Of a DNA stretch of 14,022 nucleotides, positions 5,731 to 11,999 are shown piece by piece (the first letter of the stretch is position 1; every line of letters begins with the position of its first letter). Under the pieces are notes generated by a model that worked only from the letters and a program-made list of their open reading frames with translations, did not search any database and was not told the origin of the DNA. This DNA comes from Succinatimonas sp. CAG:777 (GTDB lineage: Bacteria; Pseudomonadota; Gammaproteobacteria; Enterobacterales; Succinivibrionaceae): the NCBI GenBank assembly GCA_000431835.1, contig HF987953.1:18677-32698 (forward strand), read 5' to 3'. Both the position numbers and the translations under genes were made by a program.

Positions 5731-7077
5731 ATGGCTAGAAAATCGCTATTTGAGAGAAGTCGTGAAATGGCTGCTCAGCAATCTAAGGGCACTGGTGAAA
5801 TTCGTCAGCGTCTTTTGTTTGTTGTGATTGCTCTTATCATGTTCAGACTTGGTTCTTTTATCCCTGTTCCAGGTGTGAATGCTGACGTTCTTGAGCGTGT
5901 TTTCGATTCGCAAAGCGGAACCATTATTGGCATGTTTAATATGTTTTCTGGTGGCGCACTTGAGCGTGCATCAGTTTTAGCATTAGGTATCATGCCATAT
6001 ATTTCTGCATCTATTATCATCCAGTTACTTGCTGTGCTAAACAAAAATTTAGCAGAGCTTAAGAAAGAAGGTGAGTCTGGTCGTCGCAAGATTACTCAGT
6101 ACACACGTGTTGCTACTGTATTTTTAGCAGCTCTTCAAGCTTTCGGTATGGCAACAGGTATTCCTAACATGATGCCTGGCTTAGTAGATAATCCTGGTTT
6201 TGGATTCTACTTTGTAACAACAGTAAGCTTAGTAACCGGTACAATGCTGTTGATGTGGTTAGGTGAGCAGATCACTGAACGTGGTATCGGAAATGGTATT
6301 TCATTGATCATTTTTGCTGGTATCGTTGCTGGTCTACCATCTGCTTTGGCAAGAACCTTCGAGCAGTCTCGTCAGGGTGACTTGTCAACAATTGCATTGC
6401 TGATTATTGGTGTAGTAGTGGTCCTAGTGACCTTCTTCGTGGTTTTCGTTGAGCGCGGTCAGCGTAAGATTGTTATCGAATACGCTAAACGCCAAATGGG
6501 TAATCGAATCTACTCTCAGCCACGCTCTAATTTACCATTAAAGATCAACTTATCAGGTGTTATTCCAGCAATTTTTGCTTCGTCAATTATTCTGTTCCCT
6601 GGTACTGTTGTATCTTGGTTCGGCCAAGGCGATAATGCAGTATCTAATGTTTTAGGTAGCATTTCTGTCTTTTTACAGCCAGGTCAGCCTCTATATGAAT
6701 TATTGTATGCTGCAGCAATCATTTTCTTCACATTCTTCTATACTGCACTTGTGTTTAATCCACGTGAGATAGCTGATAATTTGAAGAAAGGTGGTGCTTT
6801 CATTCCAGGAATTCGTCCTGGTGAGCAAACTGCAAGATTCATTGATAAGGTAATGACTCGCTTAACCTTAAGTGGTTCTTTATACATGGTTTTAGTATGT
6901 TTAGTTCCTCAGATGTTAATGAACTGGTTTAATGTTCAGTTCTACTTTGGTGGTACATCATTACTAATTATCGTAGTTGTTTGTATGGACTTCGTATCAC
7001 AGTTACAGAGTCACATGATGAATCAGCAATACGGTGATATCATGCGTAAGGCAAACTTAAGAAATTACGGTCGTTAA
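5731..7077 (+). CDS. secY: Protein translocase subunit SecY
   Basis: SecY is the channel of the SecYEG translocon in the inner membrane. The 448 residues (E. coli 443) carry ten hydrophobic segments and the family signatures: FRLGSFIPVPGV in TM1, FNMFSGGALERASVLALGIM (plug region), the cytoplasmic KKEGESGRRKITQYTR, WLGEQITERGIGNGISLIIF, and the ribosome- and SecA-binding loop FVERGQRKIVIEYAKRQMG. The C terminus, KANLRNYGR, is typical of gammaproteobacteria. ATG 5731 was chosen because GAGG at 5721-5724 lies six bases upstream. The in-frame ATG at 5719 lies at the foot of a hairpin and adds four residues foreign to the family. Confidence 0.97.
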   Translation: MARKSLFERSREMAAQQSKGTGEIRQRLLFVVIALIMFRLGSFIPVPGVNADVLERVFDSQSGTIIGMFNMFSGGALERASVLALGIMPYISASIIIQLLAVLNKNLAELKKEGESGRRKITQYTRVATVFLAALQAFGMATGIPNMMPGLVDNPGFGFYFVTTVSLVTGTMLLMWLGEQITERGIGNGISLIIFAGIVAGLPSALARTFEQSRQGDLSTIALLIIGVVVVLVTFFVVFVERGQRKIVIEYAKRQMGNRIYSQPRSNLPLKINLSGVIPAIFASSIILFPGTVVSWFGQGDNAVSNVLGSISVFLQPGQPLYELLYAAAIIFFTFFYTALVFNPREIADNLKKGGAFIPGIRPGEQTARFIDKVMTRLTLSGSLYMVLVCLVPQMLMNWFNVQFYFGGTSLLIIVVVCMDFVSQLQSHMMNQQYGDIMRKANLRNYGR

Positions 7078-7101
7078 TATTTAGTTAATTGGAGAATAAA
7101 A

Positions 7102-7215
7102 ATGAAAGTTGGTGCTTCAGTTAAAAAAATGTGCCGCAACTGCAAAGTAGTTCGTCGTCACGGTGTAGTTCGCATTATCTGTGAGAATCCAAAGCATAAG
7201 CAGCGTCAGGGCTAA
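7102..7215 (+). CDS. rpmJ: 50S ribosomal protein L36 (zinc-binding form)
   Basis: L36 is the smallest large-subunit protein. The 37-residue product reads MKVGASVKKMCRNCKVVRRH, continues with GVVRIICENPKHKQRQG, and is one residue shorter than E. coli L36. Cys11, Cys14, Cys27 and His32 form the CxxC...C...H zinc site, so this is the C-plus form. A TTGGAGA ribosome binding site is at 7089-7095. It is the last gene of the spc operon, directly after secY as in E. coli. Confidence 0.97.
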   Translation: MKVGASVKKMCRNCKVVRRHGVVRIICENPKHKQRQG

Positions 7216-7220
7216 TGCTT

Positions 7221-7254
7221 ATTTAAATATGCAAGTTCTCTTGCATGTTTAAAT
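7221..7254 (+). terminator. Long AT-rich hairpin after rpmJ
   Basis: A 15-bp stem pairs ATTTAAATATGCAAG (7221-7235) with CTTGCATGTTTAAAT (7240-7254), with one G-U wobble and a TTCT tetraloop. It starts six bases after the rpmJ stop. There is no T tract directly behind it, so termination by it alone is doubtful; it could mark the 3' end after trimming. The -35 of the alpha promoter is inside its 3' arm. Confidence 0.5.
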
Positions 7255-7269
7255 TAAAATCTGTATAAT
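7241..7269 (+). promoter_or_regulatory. Sigma70-type promoter of the alpha operon
   Basis: TTGCAT (7241-7246) and a perfect TATAAT (7264-7269) are 17 bases apart. The predicted start is near 7276, giving a leader of about 131 bases before rpsM that contains the S4-type pseudoknot. Its position between spc and alpha matches the alpha promoter of E. coli. Confidence 0.8.
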
Positions 7270-7279
7270 CATACAGCTT

Positions 7280-7309
7280 AAGCACTAAGAGTAATATCTT
7301 GGTGCTTTT
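7280..7309 (+). terminator. Terminator-like hairpin at the start of the alpha leader
   Basis: AAGCACTAAGA (7280-7290) pairs with TCTTGGTGCTT (7297-7307) as an 11-bp stem with one G-U wobble and a six-base loop, running into TTTT (7306-7309). It lies only about four bases into the transcript predicted from 7241-7269. It may end spc readthrough, protect the alpha mRNA 5' end, or act as an attenuator. The short T tract makes efficiency uncertain. Confidence 0.45.
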
Positions 7310-7324
7310 CTGACATGCCAAAGT

Positions 7325-7420
7325 GCACTATGAGCGGTTGTCGCGTATCCTAACGGGCTTTGCGACAGCCATTGTTTTTAACCGACCTATATTTAGGAGA
7401 TCAATAGTGGCCCGTATAGC
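7325..7420 (+). promoter_or_regulatory. Alpha-operon leader pseudoknot (S4 translational operator)
   Basis: This resembles the E. coli alpha-operon ribosome binding site pseudoknot (Rfam family Alpha_RBS), where S4 binds and represses translation. Stem I pairs GGTTGTCGC (7336-7344) with GCGACAGCC (7362-7370). The loop holds GTATCCT and ACGGGC (7353-7358). ACGGGC is complementary to GCCCGT (7410-7415), which is codons 2-3 of rpsM, as in E. coli. Stem I differs in sequence from E. coli but stays paired. The rpsM ribosome binding site AGGAGA (7395-7400) and GTG start lie within the knot. The comparison uses the E. coli sequence from memory. Confidence 0.8.
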
Positions 7421-7763
7421 TGGCATCAATGTGCCTGATCAAAAGATCGCTGTGATTGCATTACAGTCAATCTATGGCATCGGCCCAACCCGCGCAAGCG
7501 AGATTCTTGCTAACGCAGGTGTTGAAGAGTCTGCAAGACTTAAAGATTTAGATGAGTCTGTTGTAGATAAAATCCGTGCCGAAGTGGCTAAGTTCACCGT
7601 TGAAGGTGATCTTCGTCGTGAAGTTTCAATGAACATCAAGCGCCTAATCGACCTTGGTACTTACCGTGGACTGCGTCACCGCAGAGGTTTACCAGTACGT
7701 GGTCAGCGTACTAAGACCAATGCACGTACTCGCAAGGGTCCTCGCAAGAGCATTAAGAAGTAG
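7407..7763 (+). CDS. rpsM: 30S ribosomal protein S13
   Basis: S13 is in the 30S head and forms inter-subunit bridges and P-site tRNA contacts. The 118 residues equal the E. coli length and read MARIAGINVPDQKIAVIALQ, with YGIGPTRA, LRREVSMNIKRLIDLGTYRG and the basic C-terminal TNARTRKGPRKSIKK. The start is GTG at 7407, as in E. coli, with AGGAGA at 7395-7400. An ATG at 7323 in the same frame would add 28 residues translated from the structured leader and was rejected. It is the first gene of the alpha operon and the site of S4 feedback. Confidence 0.97.
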   Translation: MARIAGINVPDQKIAVIALQSIYGIGPTRASEILANAGVEESARLKDLDESVVDKIRAEVAKFTVEGDLRREVSMNIKRLIDLGTYRGLRHRRGLPVRGQRTKTNARTRKGPRKSIKK

Positions 7764-7773
7764 GAGAGCTTAG

Positions 7774-8202
7774 ATGGCTGAAGAAATTAAAAAAGAACAG
7801 CAGGCAGCTTCTGCTACTGCTACACGTGCCCGTTCAGGCAAACGCTCTAAGAAGCAGGTTGCTGATGGCGTAGCACACATCCATGCATCTTTCAATAACA
7901 CCATCGTGTCAATCTCAGACCGTCAGGGTAACGTTCTATCATGGGCAACTGCTGGTGGTTCAGGTTTCCGTGGTTCTCGTAAGTCAACTCCATACGCTGC
8001 TCAGGTTGCTGCAGAGCGTGCTGGTGAGGCTGCAAAAGAATTCGGTGTTAAGAATCTTGAAGTTTTGGTTAAGGGTCCAGGTCCTGGTCGTGAGTCTTCA
8101 ATCCGTGCTTTAAATAATCAGGGTTACAAGATCACCAATATTACCGATGTTACCCCAATCCCTCATAACGGTTGTCGCCCACCTAAAAAGCGTCGCGTAT
8201 AA
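7774..8202 (+). CDS. rpsK: 30S ribosomal protein S11
   Basis: S11 is in the 30S platform near the E site and the mRNA path. The 142 residues exceed the E. coli 129 because of an N-terminal extension of about 13 residues rich in Glu, Ala and Thr. The core is almost standard: VADGVAHIHASFNNTIV, ATAGGSGFRGSRKSTPYAAQ, VKGPGPGRES and the C-terminal PIPHNGCRPPKKRRV. The ribosome binding site TAGGAGA (7761-7767) overlaps the rpsM stop codon, which suggests coupling. Confidence 0.97.
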   Translation: MAEEIKKEQQAASATATRARSGKRSKKQVADGVAHIHASFNNTIVSISDRQGNVLSWATAGGSGFRGSRKSTPYAAQVAAERAGEAAKEFGVKNLEVLVKGPGPGRESSIRALNNQGYKITNITDVTPIPHNGCRPPKKRRV

Positions 8203-8233
8203 CCTAACGAGTTCAATTTCTGGAGAAAGATAA

Positions 8234-8857
8234 ATGGCAAAATATACAGGTCCAGCCCTGAAATTAAGCCGCCGTGAGGGTGTTGACTTATTCTTAAAGT
8301 CAGGTGTTCGTGCAATTGACACCAAGTGCAAGTTAGACACAGCACCAGGTCAGCATGGCGCAAATAAAGCACGCCTTTCAGACTACGGCATGCAGTTACG
8401 TGAGAAGCAGAAAGTTCGTCGTATCTATGGCGTATTAGAGCGTCAGTTCCGTAACTACTACAAGAAAGCAACAAGAATGAACGGTAACACCGGTGAGAAC
8501 CTGTTACAGCTTCTTGAGGCACGTCTGGATAACGTAGTTTATCGTATGGGTTTTGGTTCAACCCGTATGGAAGCTCGTCAGTTGGTAAGCCACAAGGCAA
8601 TTACTGTTAACGATCATATCGTAAACATCCCTTCTTACCAGGTACAGCCTTCAGACGTTATTGCTGTTCGCGAAAAGGCAAAGAAGCAGTTACGTATTAA
8701 GGCCGCAATCGACTTATCAGGACAGCGTGCTACTAAGCCAACATGGATCGATGTTGATCACGATCATATGAAGGGTACTTATAAGAGCAATCCTGAACGT
8801 GCTGAGCTACCTTCCGATATTAAGGAACAGCTCATCGTCGAATTGTATTCTAAGTAA
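8234..8857 (+). CDS. rpsD: 30S ribosomal protein S4
   Basis: S4 nucleates 30S assembly at the 16S five-way junction and in E. coli represses the alpha operon through the leader pseudoknot. The 207 residues (E. coli 206) contain LKLSRREGVDLFLKSGVRAI, the S4 domain with RLDNVVYRMGFGSTRMEARQ and LVSHKAITVN, and the C-terminal IVELYSK. The N-terminal zinc cysteines of other S4 types are absent. The stop is doubled (TAATAA, 8855-8860). It is the likely ligand for the RNA structure at 7325-7420. Confidence 0.98.
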   Translation: MAKYTGPALKLSRREGVDLFLKSGVRAIDTKCKLDTAPGQHGANKARLSDYGMQLREKQKVRRIYGVLERQFRNYYKKATRMNGNTGENLLQLLEARLDNVVYRMGFGSTRMEARQLVSHKAITVNDHIVNIPSYQVQPSDVIAVREKAKKQLRIKAAIDLSGQRATKPTWIDVDHDHMKGTYKSNPERAELPSDIKEQLIVELYSK

Positions 8858-8884
8858 TAACGGCAACATTGCCAGCACCGCTTT

Positions 8885-8890
8885 TATAAT
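8885..8890 (+). promoter_or_regulatory. Perfect -10 hexamer in front of rpoA copy 1
   Basis: The rpsD-rpoA gap contains a consensus TATAAT at 8885-8890. The best -35 at suitable spacing is GCAACA (8863-8868, 16 bases upstream), a weak match that overlaps a small GGCA/TGCC hairpin (8862-8873). Transcription would begin about eight bases before the GTG start. It could be an internal promoter giving nearly leaderless rpoA mRNA, or chance. Confidence 0.25.
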
Positions 8891-8904
8891 GTGGGGTATC
8901 TCTA

Positions 8905-9897
8905 GTGTCTGTTGTTGAACTACTAAAGCCAAAGCCAGTTGATTATACTGAAGTCAGCCCAAATCATGCACGTTTAGTGCTTGAGCCACTTGAGCGTGGT
9001 TTCGGTTATACATTAGGTGTAGCTTTAAGTGGAATTTTACTAAAGACCCTGTCTGGAACTGCTGTAGATGCTTTTCAGATGGCGGGCGTAAAGGACATTA
9101 ACAGCTCAAAGGCTGATCTTGAGGAAACTTTATTTGACGTGGTAATGAACTTAAAGTCTCTTGCCATTTCAGCTCAGGAGCCAGTAAAAGAGCCTGTTTG
9201 GTTAACAATTGAGAGACGTGGCGAAGGTGAAGTTCATGCTTCTGATATCGTTTGCCCTGAAAATATTTCTTTTGTTGACCCTGAAGCCCGTATTTGCACT
9301 CTAAAAGGTGCCAAGGCTTCGTTGTCGATGAAAATCCGCATCACCTCTGGTCAGGGTTATGTGATGGCAACTTCTGATAAGCATATTCCTGCTGATTCAG
9401 ATGAGACCATCTTAATTGATGCAAATTACTGCCCAGTACGTCGTTATGTCTACGAAGTAGAATCAGCACGTGTTGAGCAACGTACAGATTTAGATAGATT
9501 AGTTATTGATATTGAAACTAATGGAACAATTGCTCCAGAAGTTGCTTTAATGAATGGTTCTAATCTGATCTGTGACAGTATTTGCAACATTGTAGATAAG
9601 GAAGAGATCAGTGAGCGTGTAATGACACCTGCTGCTCCTCCAATGCCTGATCCAGTTTTAATGCAGTTAGTGGACGATTTAGAATTAACTGTTCGTTCTG
9701 CAAATTGCTTAAAGGCGGAGAATATCATTTACATCGGCGATTTGGTACAGAAGACCGAAGTAGAGTTGCTTAAGACACCTAACTTAGGTAAGAAATCTTT
9801 AAATGAAATTAAGGACGTTCTTGCTCAGAGAAATCTGTCTTTAGGTATGCGTGTGGCAAATTGGCCTCCTCCAGGACTTCGTGCACCAAACAAATAA
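8905..9897 (+). CDS. rpoA: RNA polymerase alpha subunit, copy 1 (beta-binding surface degenerate)
   Basis: Alpha forms the dimer platform on which beta and beta' assemble; its C-terminal domain binds UP elements and activators. The 330 residues (E. coli 329) begin at GTG with a modest GGGG site (8893-8896). In the N-terminal domain, the E. coli beta-binding part is altered: NALRRILLSS becomes VALSGILLKT (Arg44-Arg45 are Ser42-Gly43), and the HEYSTKEGVQEDI stretch is lost. The beta' segment is kept (ARVEQRTDLDRL, 188-199). The C-terminal domain (about 255-320) is intact, with Arg264 equivalent to DNA-binding Arg265. The gene holds the canonical rpsD-rpoA-rplQ place. It is inferred to be the beta'-side partner of copy 2. 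Confidence 0.95.
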   Translation: MSVVELLKPKPVDYTEVSPNHARLVLEPLERGFGYTLGVALSGILLKTLSGTAVDAFQMAGVKDINSSKADLEETLFDVVMNLKSLAISAQEPVKEPVWLTIERRGEGEVHASDIVCPENISFVDPEARICTLKGAKASLSMKIRITSGQGYVMATSDKHIPADSDETILIDANYCPVRRYVYEVESARVEQRTDLDRLVIDIETNGTIAPEVALMNGSNLICDSICNIVDKEEISERVMTPAAPPMPDPVLMQLVDDLELTVRSANCLKAENIIYIGDLVQKTEVELLKTPNLGKKSLNEIKDVLAQRNLSLGMRVANWPPPGLRAPNK

Positions 9898-9917
9898 CTG
9901 TTTAGAAGGAATTAAAA

Positions 9918-10316
9918 ATGCGTCATCGTTTAAGTGGCCGTCATTTAGGTCGTACAGCTGCACACCGTGCTGCATTGTACCGTAATTTAGCTAAGGCTTT
10001 ATTAACCTTCGAAGTAATCAAGACTACTGTTCCTAAGGCTAAGGAATTACGTCGCTTCGTTGAGCCTTTAATCACTTTAGCTAAAGTTGATACCGTTGCA
10101 AACCGTCGTTTAGCTCAGTCTCGTCTACGTGACGAAGCAGTTGTTGCTAAGTTATTTAACGTTATCGGTAAGCTATCAGCTAATCGTAACGGCGGTTACA
10201 CCCGTATCTTAAAGGCTGGTTTACGTTCAACTGATAAAGCTCCAGTAGCTTACATCATGTTAACAGATCGTCCTGAAGTTGCAGAAGAGTCAAAGGATTC
10301 TAAAGCAGCTGAATAA
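9918..10316 (+). CDS. rplQ: 50S ribosomal protein L17
   Basis: L17 lies near the tunnel exit on the large subunit. The 132 residues (E. coli 127) contain MRHRLSGRHLGRTAAHRAAL, IKTTVPKAKELRRFVEPLI, ANRRLAQSRLRDEAVVAKLF and GGYTRILKAGLR, with a short acidic tail. AGAAGGA at 9904-9910 is the ribosome binding site. In most gammaproteobacteria this gene closes the alpha operon; here a second rpoA follows after 72 bases. Confidence 0.98.
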   Translation: MRHRLSGRHLGRTAAHRAALYRNLAKALLTFEVIKTTVPKAKELRRFVEPLITLAKVDTVANRRLAQSRLRDEAVVAKLFNVIGKLSANRNGGYTRILKAGLRSTDKAPVAYIMLTDRPEVAEESKDSKAAE

Positions 10317-10320
10317 TCCT

Positions 10321-10342
10321 ATGGGCGCTTTGCTGCGCCCAT
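10321..10342 (+). terminator. GC-rich hairpin between rplQ and rpoA copy 2, incomplete terminator
   Basis: ATGGGCGC (10321-10328) pairs perfectly with GCGCCCAT (10335-10342) around TTTGCT, four bases after the rplQ stop. The bases behind it (TCAGATTT) do not form a T tract. It probably does not stop transcription fully. Partial termination, pausing or mRNA 3' stabilisation is possible. No convincing promoter is seen between it and 10389. Confidence 0.4.
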
Positions 10343-10388
10343 TCAGATTTCTAGCTAACTAACTGTACTAAAAAACGAGGGTGAAACC

Positions 10389-11378
10389 TTGGATCAGATC
10401 ATTGATTCTATTAAGCCAAATATTAAAGAAGTTACCGAGCTTTCACGTAATGTAAGCCGTGTAATTCTTGAGCCATTTGAGCCACATTTTGCTCAAATCG
10501 TAGGCACAGCACTCCGTCGTATTATGCTGTCCTCTATTCCTGGATATGCCATCACCGCAGTTGAAATTGATGGTGTAGTGCATGAATACAGTGCAGTAGA
10601 AGGCATTCAAGAAGATATTCTTCTTATACTTTTAAATTTAAAAGAAGTTGCTGTTGCTGCTGAAGGTTCTTTAAGAGACGAGCCTGTTCTTCAGTTAAAG
10701 AAGAAAGGCGTAGGTCCCGTTACAGCTGCTGACATTCTGTGTCCTGCTGGCATTGAGATTAAGAACCCAGAGCAAATTATTTGCCATTTAACAGACGAGA
10801 ACAAAGAGTTAAATATGCATTTGCATGTAACTCGCGGTCGTGGTTACGTTCCTGCTGTAAATCGTCCATATGTTGAAGGTTCTGAAGAGCGTTTTATCGG
10901 TCACTTGCAGATTGATCCTTCATACTGCCCTGTGTTAAATGTTGCAGTTCATACAGCTCCTATAGCAGAAGAGAAAGAGCAGTTAATTCTTGATATCGAA
11001 ACCAATGGTACTATCGATCCAAAAAATGCTGTAAGCATCGCTGCTACTATTTTTGCAGATCAGTTAAACTCATTTGTTGATATCAGAAATTCTGTAGCTC
11101 CTACAGAGGATTCTTCATTCAGACCTTTAATCGATCCTAAATTGATTTGTCCTGTTGAAGACCTTGAGTTAACAGTCCGTTCTGCAAATTGTCTGAAGAC
11201 TGAAGGCATCAAGTATATTGGTGATCTTGTTCAGAAGACCGAAGTAGAGTTACTTAAGACTCCTAACCTAGGTAAGAAGTCATTGACTGAAATCAAGGAT
11301 GTTCTTGCTGAAAGAGGTTTATCTTTAGGTATGCGTCTTGAGAACTGGCCTCCTGCAGATTTAGATAACTCTATCTAA
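10389..11378 (+). CDS. RNA polymerase alpha subunit, copy 2 (beta'-binding segment degenerate)
   Basis: A second complete alpha subunit, 329 residues as in E. coli. The start is TTG at 10389, supported by GAGGGTG (10377-10383) and by alignment of the N terminus. The beta-binding parts are kept: TALRRIMLSSIPG (Arg43-Arg44) and HEYSAVEGIQEDIL, plus GPVTAADI, ICHLTDEN and TRGRGYVPA. The E. coli segment AARVEQRTDLDKL is replaced by TAPIAEEKEQL (189-199), and RGFGHTLG in the dimer helix by PHFAQIVG. The C-terminal domain differs from copy 1 at about 8 of 65 positions, with Arg264 kept. It is likely cotranscribed with rplQ, and inferred to be the beta-side partner of copy 1. Confidence 0.95.
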   Translation: MDQIIDSIKPNIKEVTELSRNVSRVILEPFEPHFAQIVGTALRRIMLSSIPGYAITAVEIDGVVHEYSAVEGIQEDILLILLNLKEVAVAAEGSLRDEPVLQLKKKGVGPVTAADILCPAGIEIKNPEQIICHLTDENKELNMHLHVTRGRGYVPAVNRPYVEGSEERFIGHLQIDPSYCPVLNVAVHTAPIAEEKEQLILDIETNGTIDPKNAVSIAATIFADQLNSFVDIRNSVAPTEDSSFRPLIDPKLICPVEDLELTVRSANCLKTEGIKYIGDLVQKTEVELLKTPNLGKKSLTEIKDVLAERGLSLGMRLENWPPADLDNSI

Positions 11379-11403
11379 TTCTTAGATAAATAAGATAAAA
11401 TAG

Positions 11404-11434
11404 AAGAGTCTCCTAGGAGGCTCTTTTTCTTTTT
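11404..11434 (+). terminator. Intrinsic terminator of the alpha operon
   Basis: AAGAGTCTC (11404-11412) pairs with GAGGCTCTT (11417-11425), with one G-U wobble and a CTAG loop, followed by a T-rich run (TTTTTCTTTTT, 11424-11434). It lies 25 bases after the second rpoA and separates the RNA polymerase and ribosome genes from the accessory genes. Confidence 0.9.
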
Positions 11435-11455
11435 GTACACTATACCGAGGCACGT

Positions 11456-11998
11456 ATGTATAAAAATATCGATAAAACTTTAGCTTATAGAGTATTTTCT
11501 GGAGGTCCACTTGTATGTATCTTTACCAAGAGCTCTAAAGATGTCCCTGATGGTATGACAGCTGCTTGGTCATGTCCTTTTGATCCTGATGTATTACTGT
11601 TAGTTTTAGATAAAGATCACACAACATCTGAGAACATCCGTCACACAAAGAAATTTGTAGTAGTTTTACCTAGTGAAGATCAAAAGAAAACAGCTTTGGA
11701 TTTAGGTTCAGTACACGGGCGTGATGTAGGAAATAAACTACAAATTAAAGATGTGAAAACTGAGAAATCTCAAAAATTCGGTTTAGATGTAATGTCAGGT
11801 GCTTTAGCTTATTTTGAATGTGAGCTTCAGGATGAAATGTTATTTGAAGAAAAAGGCATATGCTTATCAAAAGTAGTTAACGTGTATGTAAAAGATGATA
11901 GTTGGGATGATAAGGAAGAGTGCTTTAACCCAGGATTTAAGAGAACCTTGCATCATGTAACTGGTTCAACATTCTGTTCAGGTGGAGAACTAGTTTAG
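11456..11998 (+). CDS. Flavin reductase family protein
   Basis: This is a 180-residue soluble protein of the flavin-reductase-like, FMN-binding split-barrel family, whose members bind FMN and reduce flavin or transfer electrons. The N-terminal half shows the family pattern: DGMTAAWSCPFDPDVLLLVL, then TSENIRHTKKFVVVLPSED, with the small-residue and Trp motif that packs around flavin. A central LDLGSVHGRDVGNKL and SGALAYFECELQDE strand follow. There is no signal peptide or membrane segment. The ribosome binding site GAGG (11447-11450) is five bases from ATG. The next gene starts one base after its stop. Substrate and partner cannot be told from sequence. Confidence 0.8.
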   Translation: MYKNIDKTLAYRVFSGGPLVCIFTKSSKDVPDGMTAAWSCPFDPDVLLLVLDKDHTTSENIRHTKKFVVVLPSEDQKKTALDLGSVHGRDVGNKLQIKDVKTEKSQKFGLDVMSGALAYFECELQDEMLFEEKGICLSKVVNVYVKDDSWDDKEECFNPGFKRTLHHVTGSTFCSGGELV

Positions 11999-11999
11999 T

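Noticed and set aside
7323..7406. Upstream ATG extending rpsM by 28 residues
   Set aside because: The region is the structured alpha leader. S13 begins MARIAGI at the GTG with a good ribosome binding site, as in E. coli.
8163..8600. 145-codon open frame on the minus strand across rpsK and rpsD
   Set aside because: It lies antisense to two certain ribosomal protein genes, has no recognisable domain and no ribosome binding site. It reflects codon bias of rpsD.
8905..11378. Second rpoA as a mobile-element insertion or a pseudogene
   Set aside because: No transposase, target duplication or terminal repeats are seen, and both copies are full length with intact CTDs and family-typical lengths.
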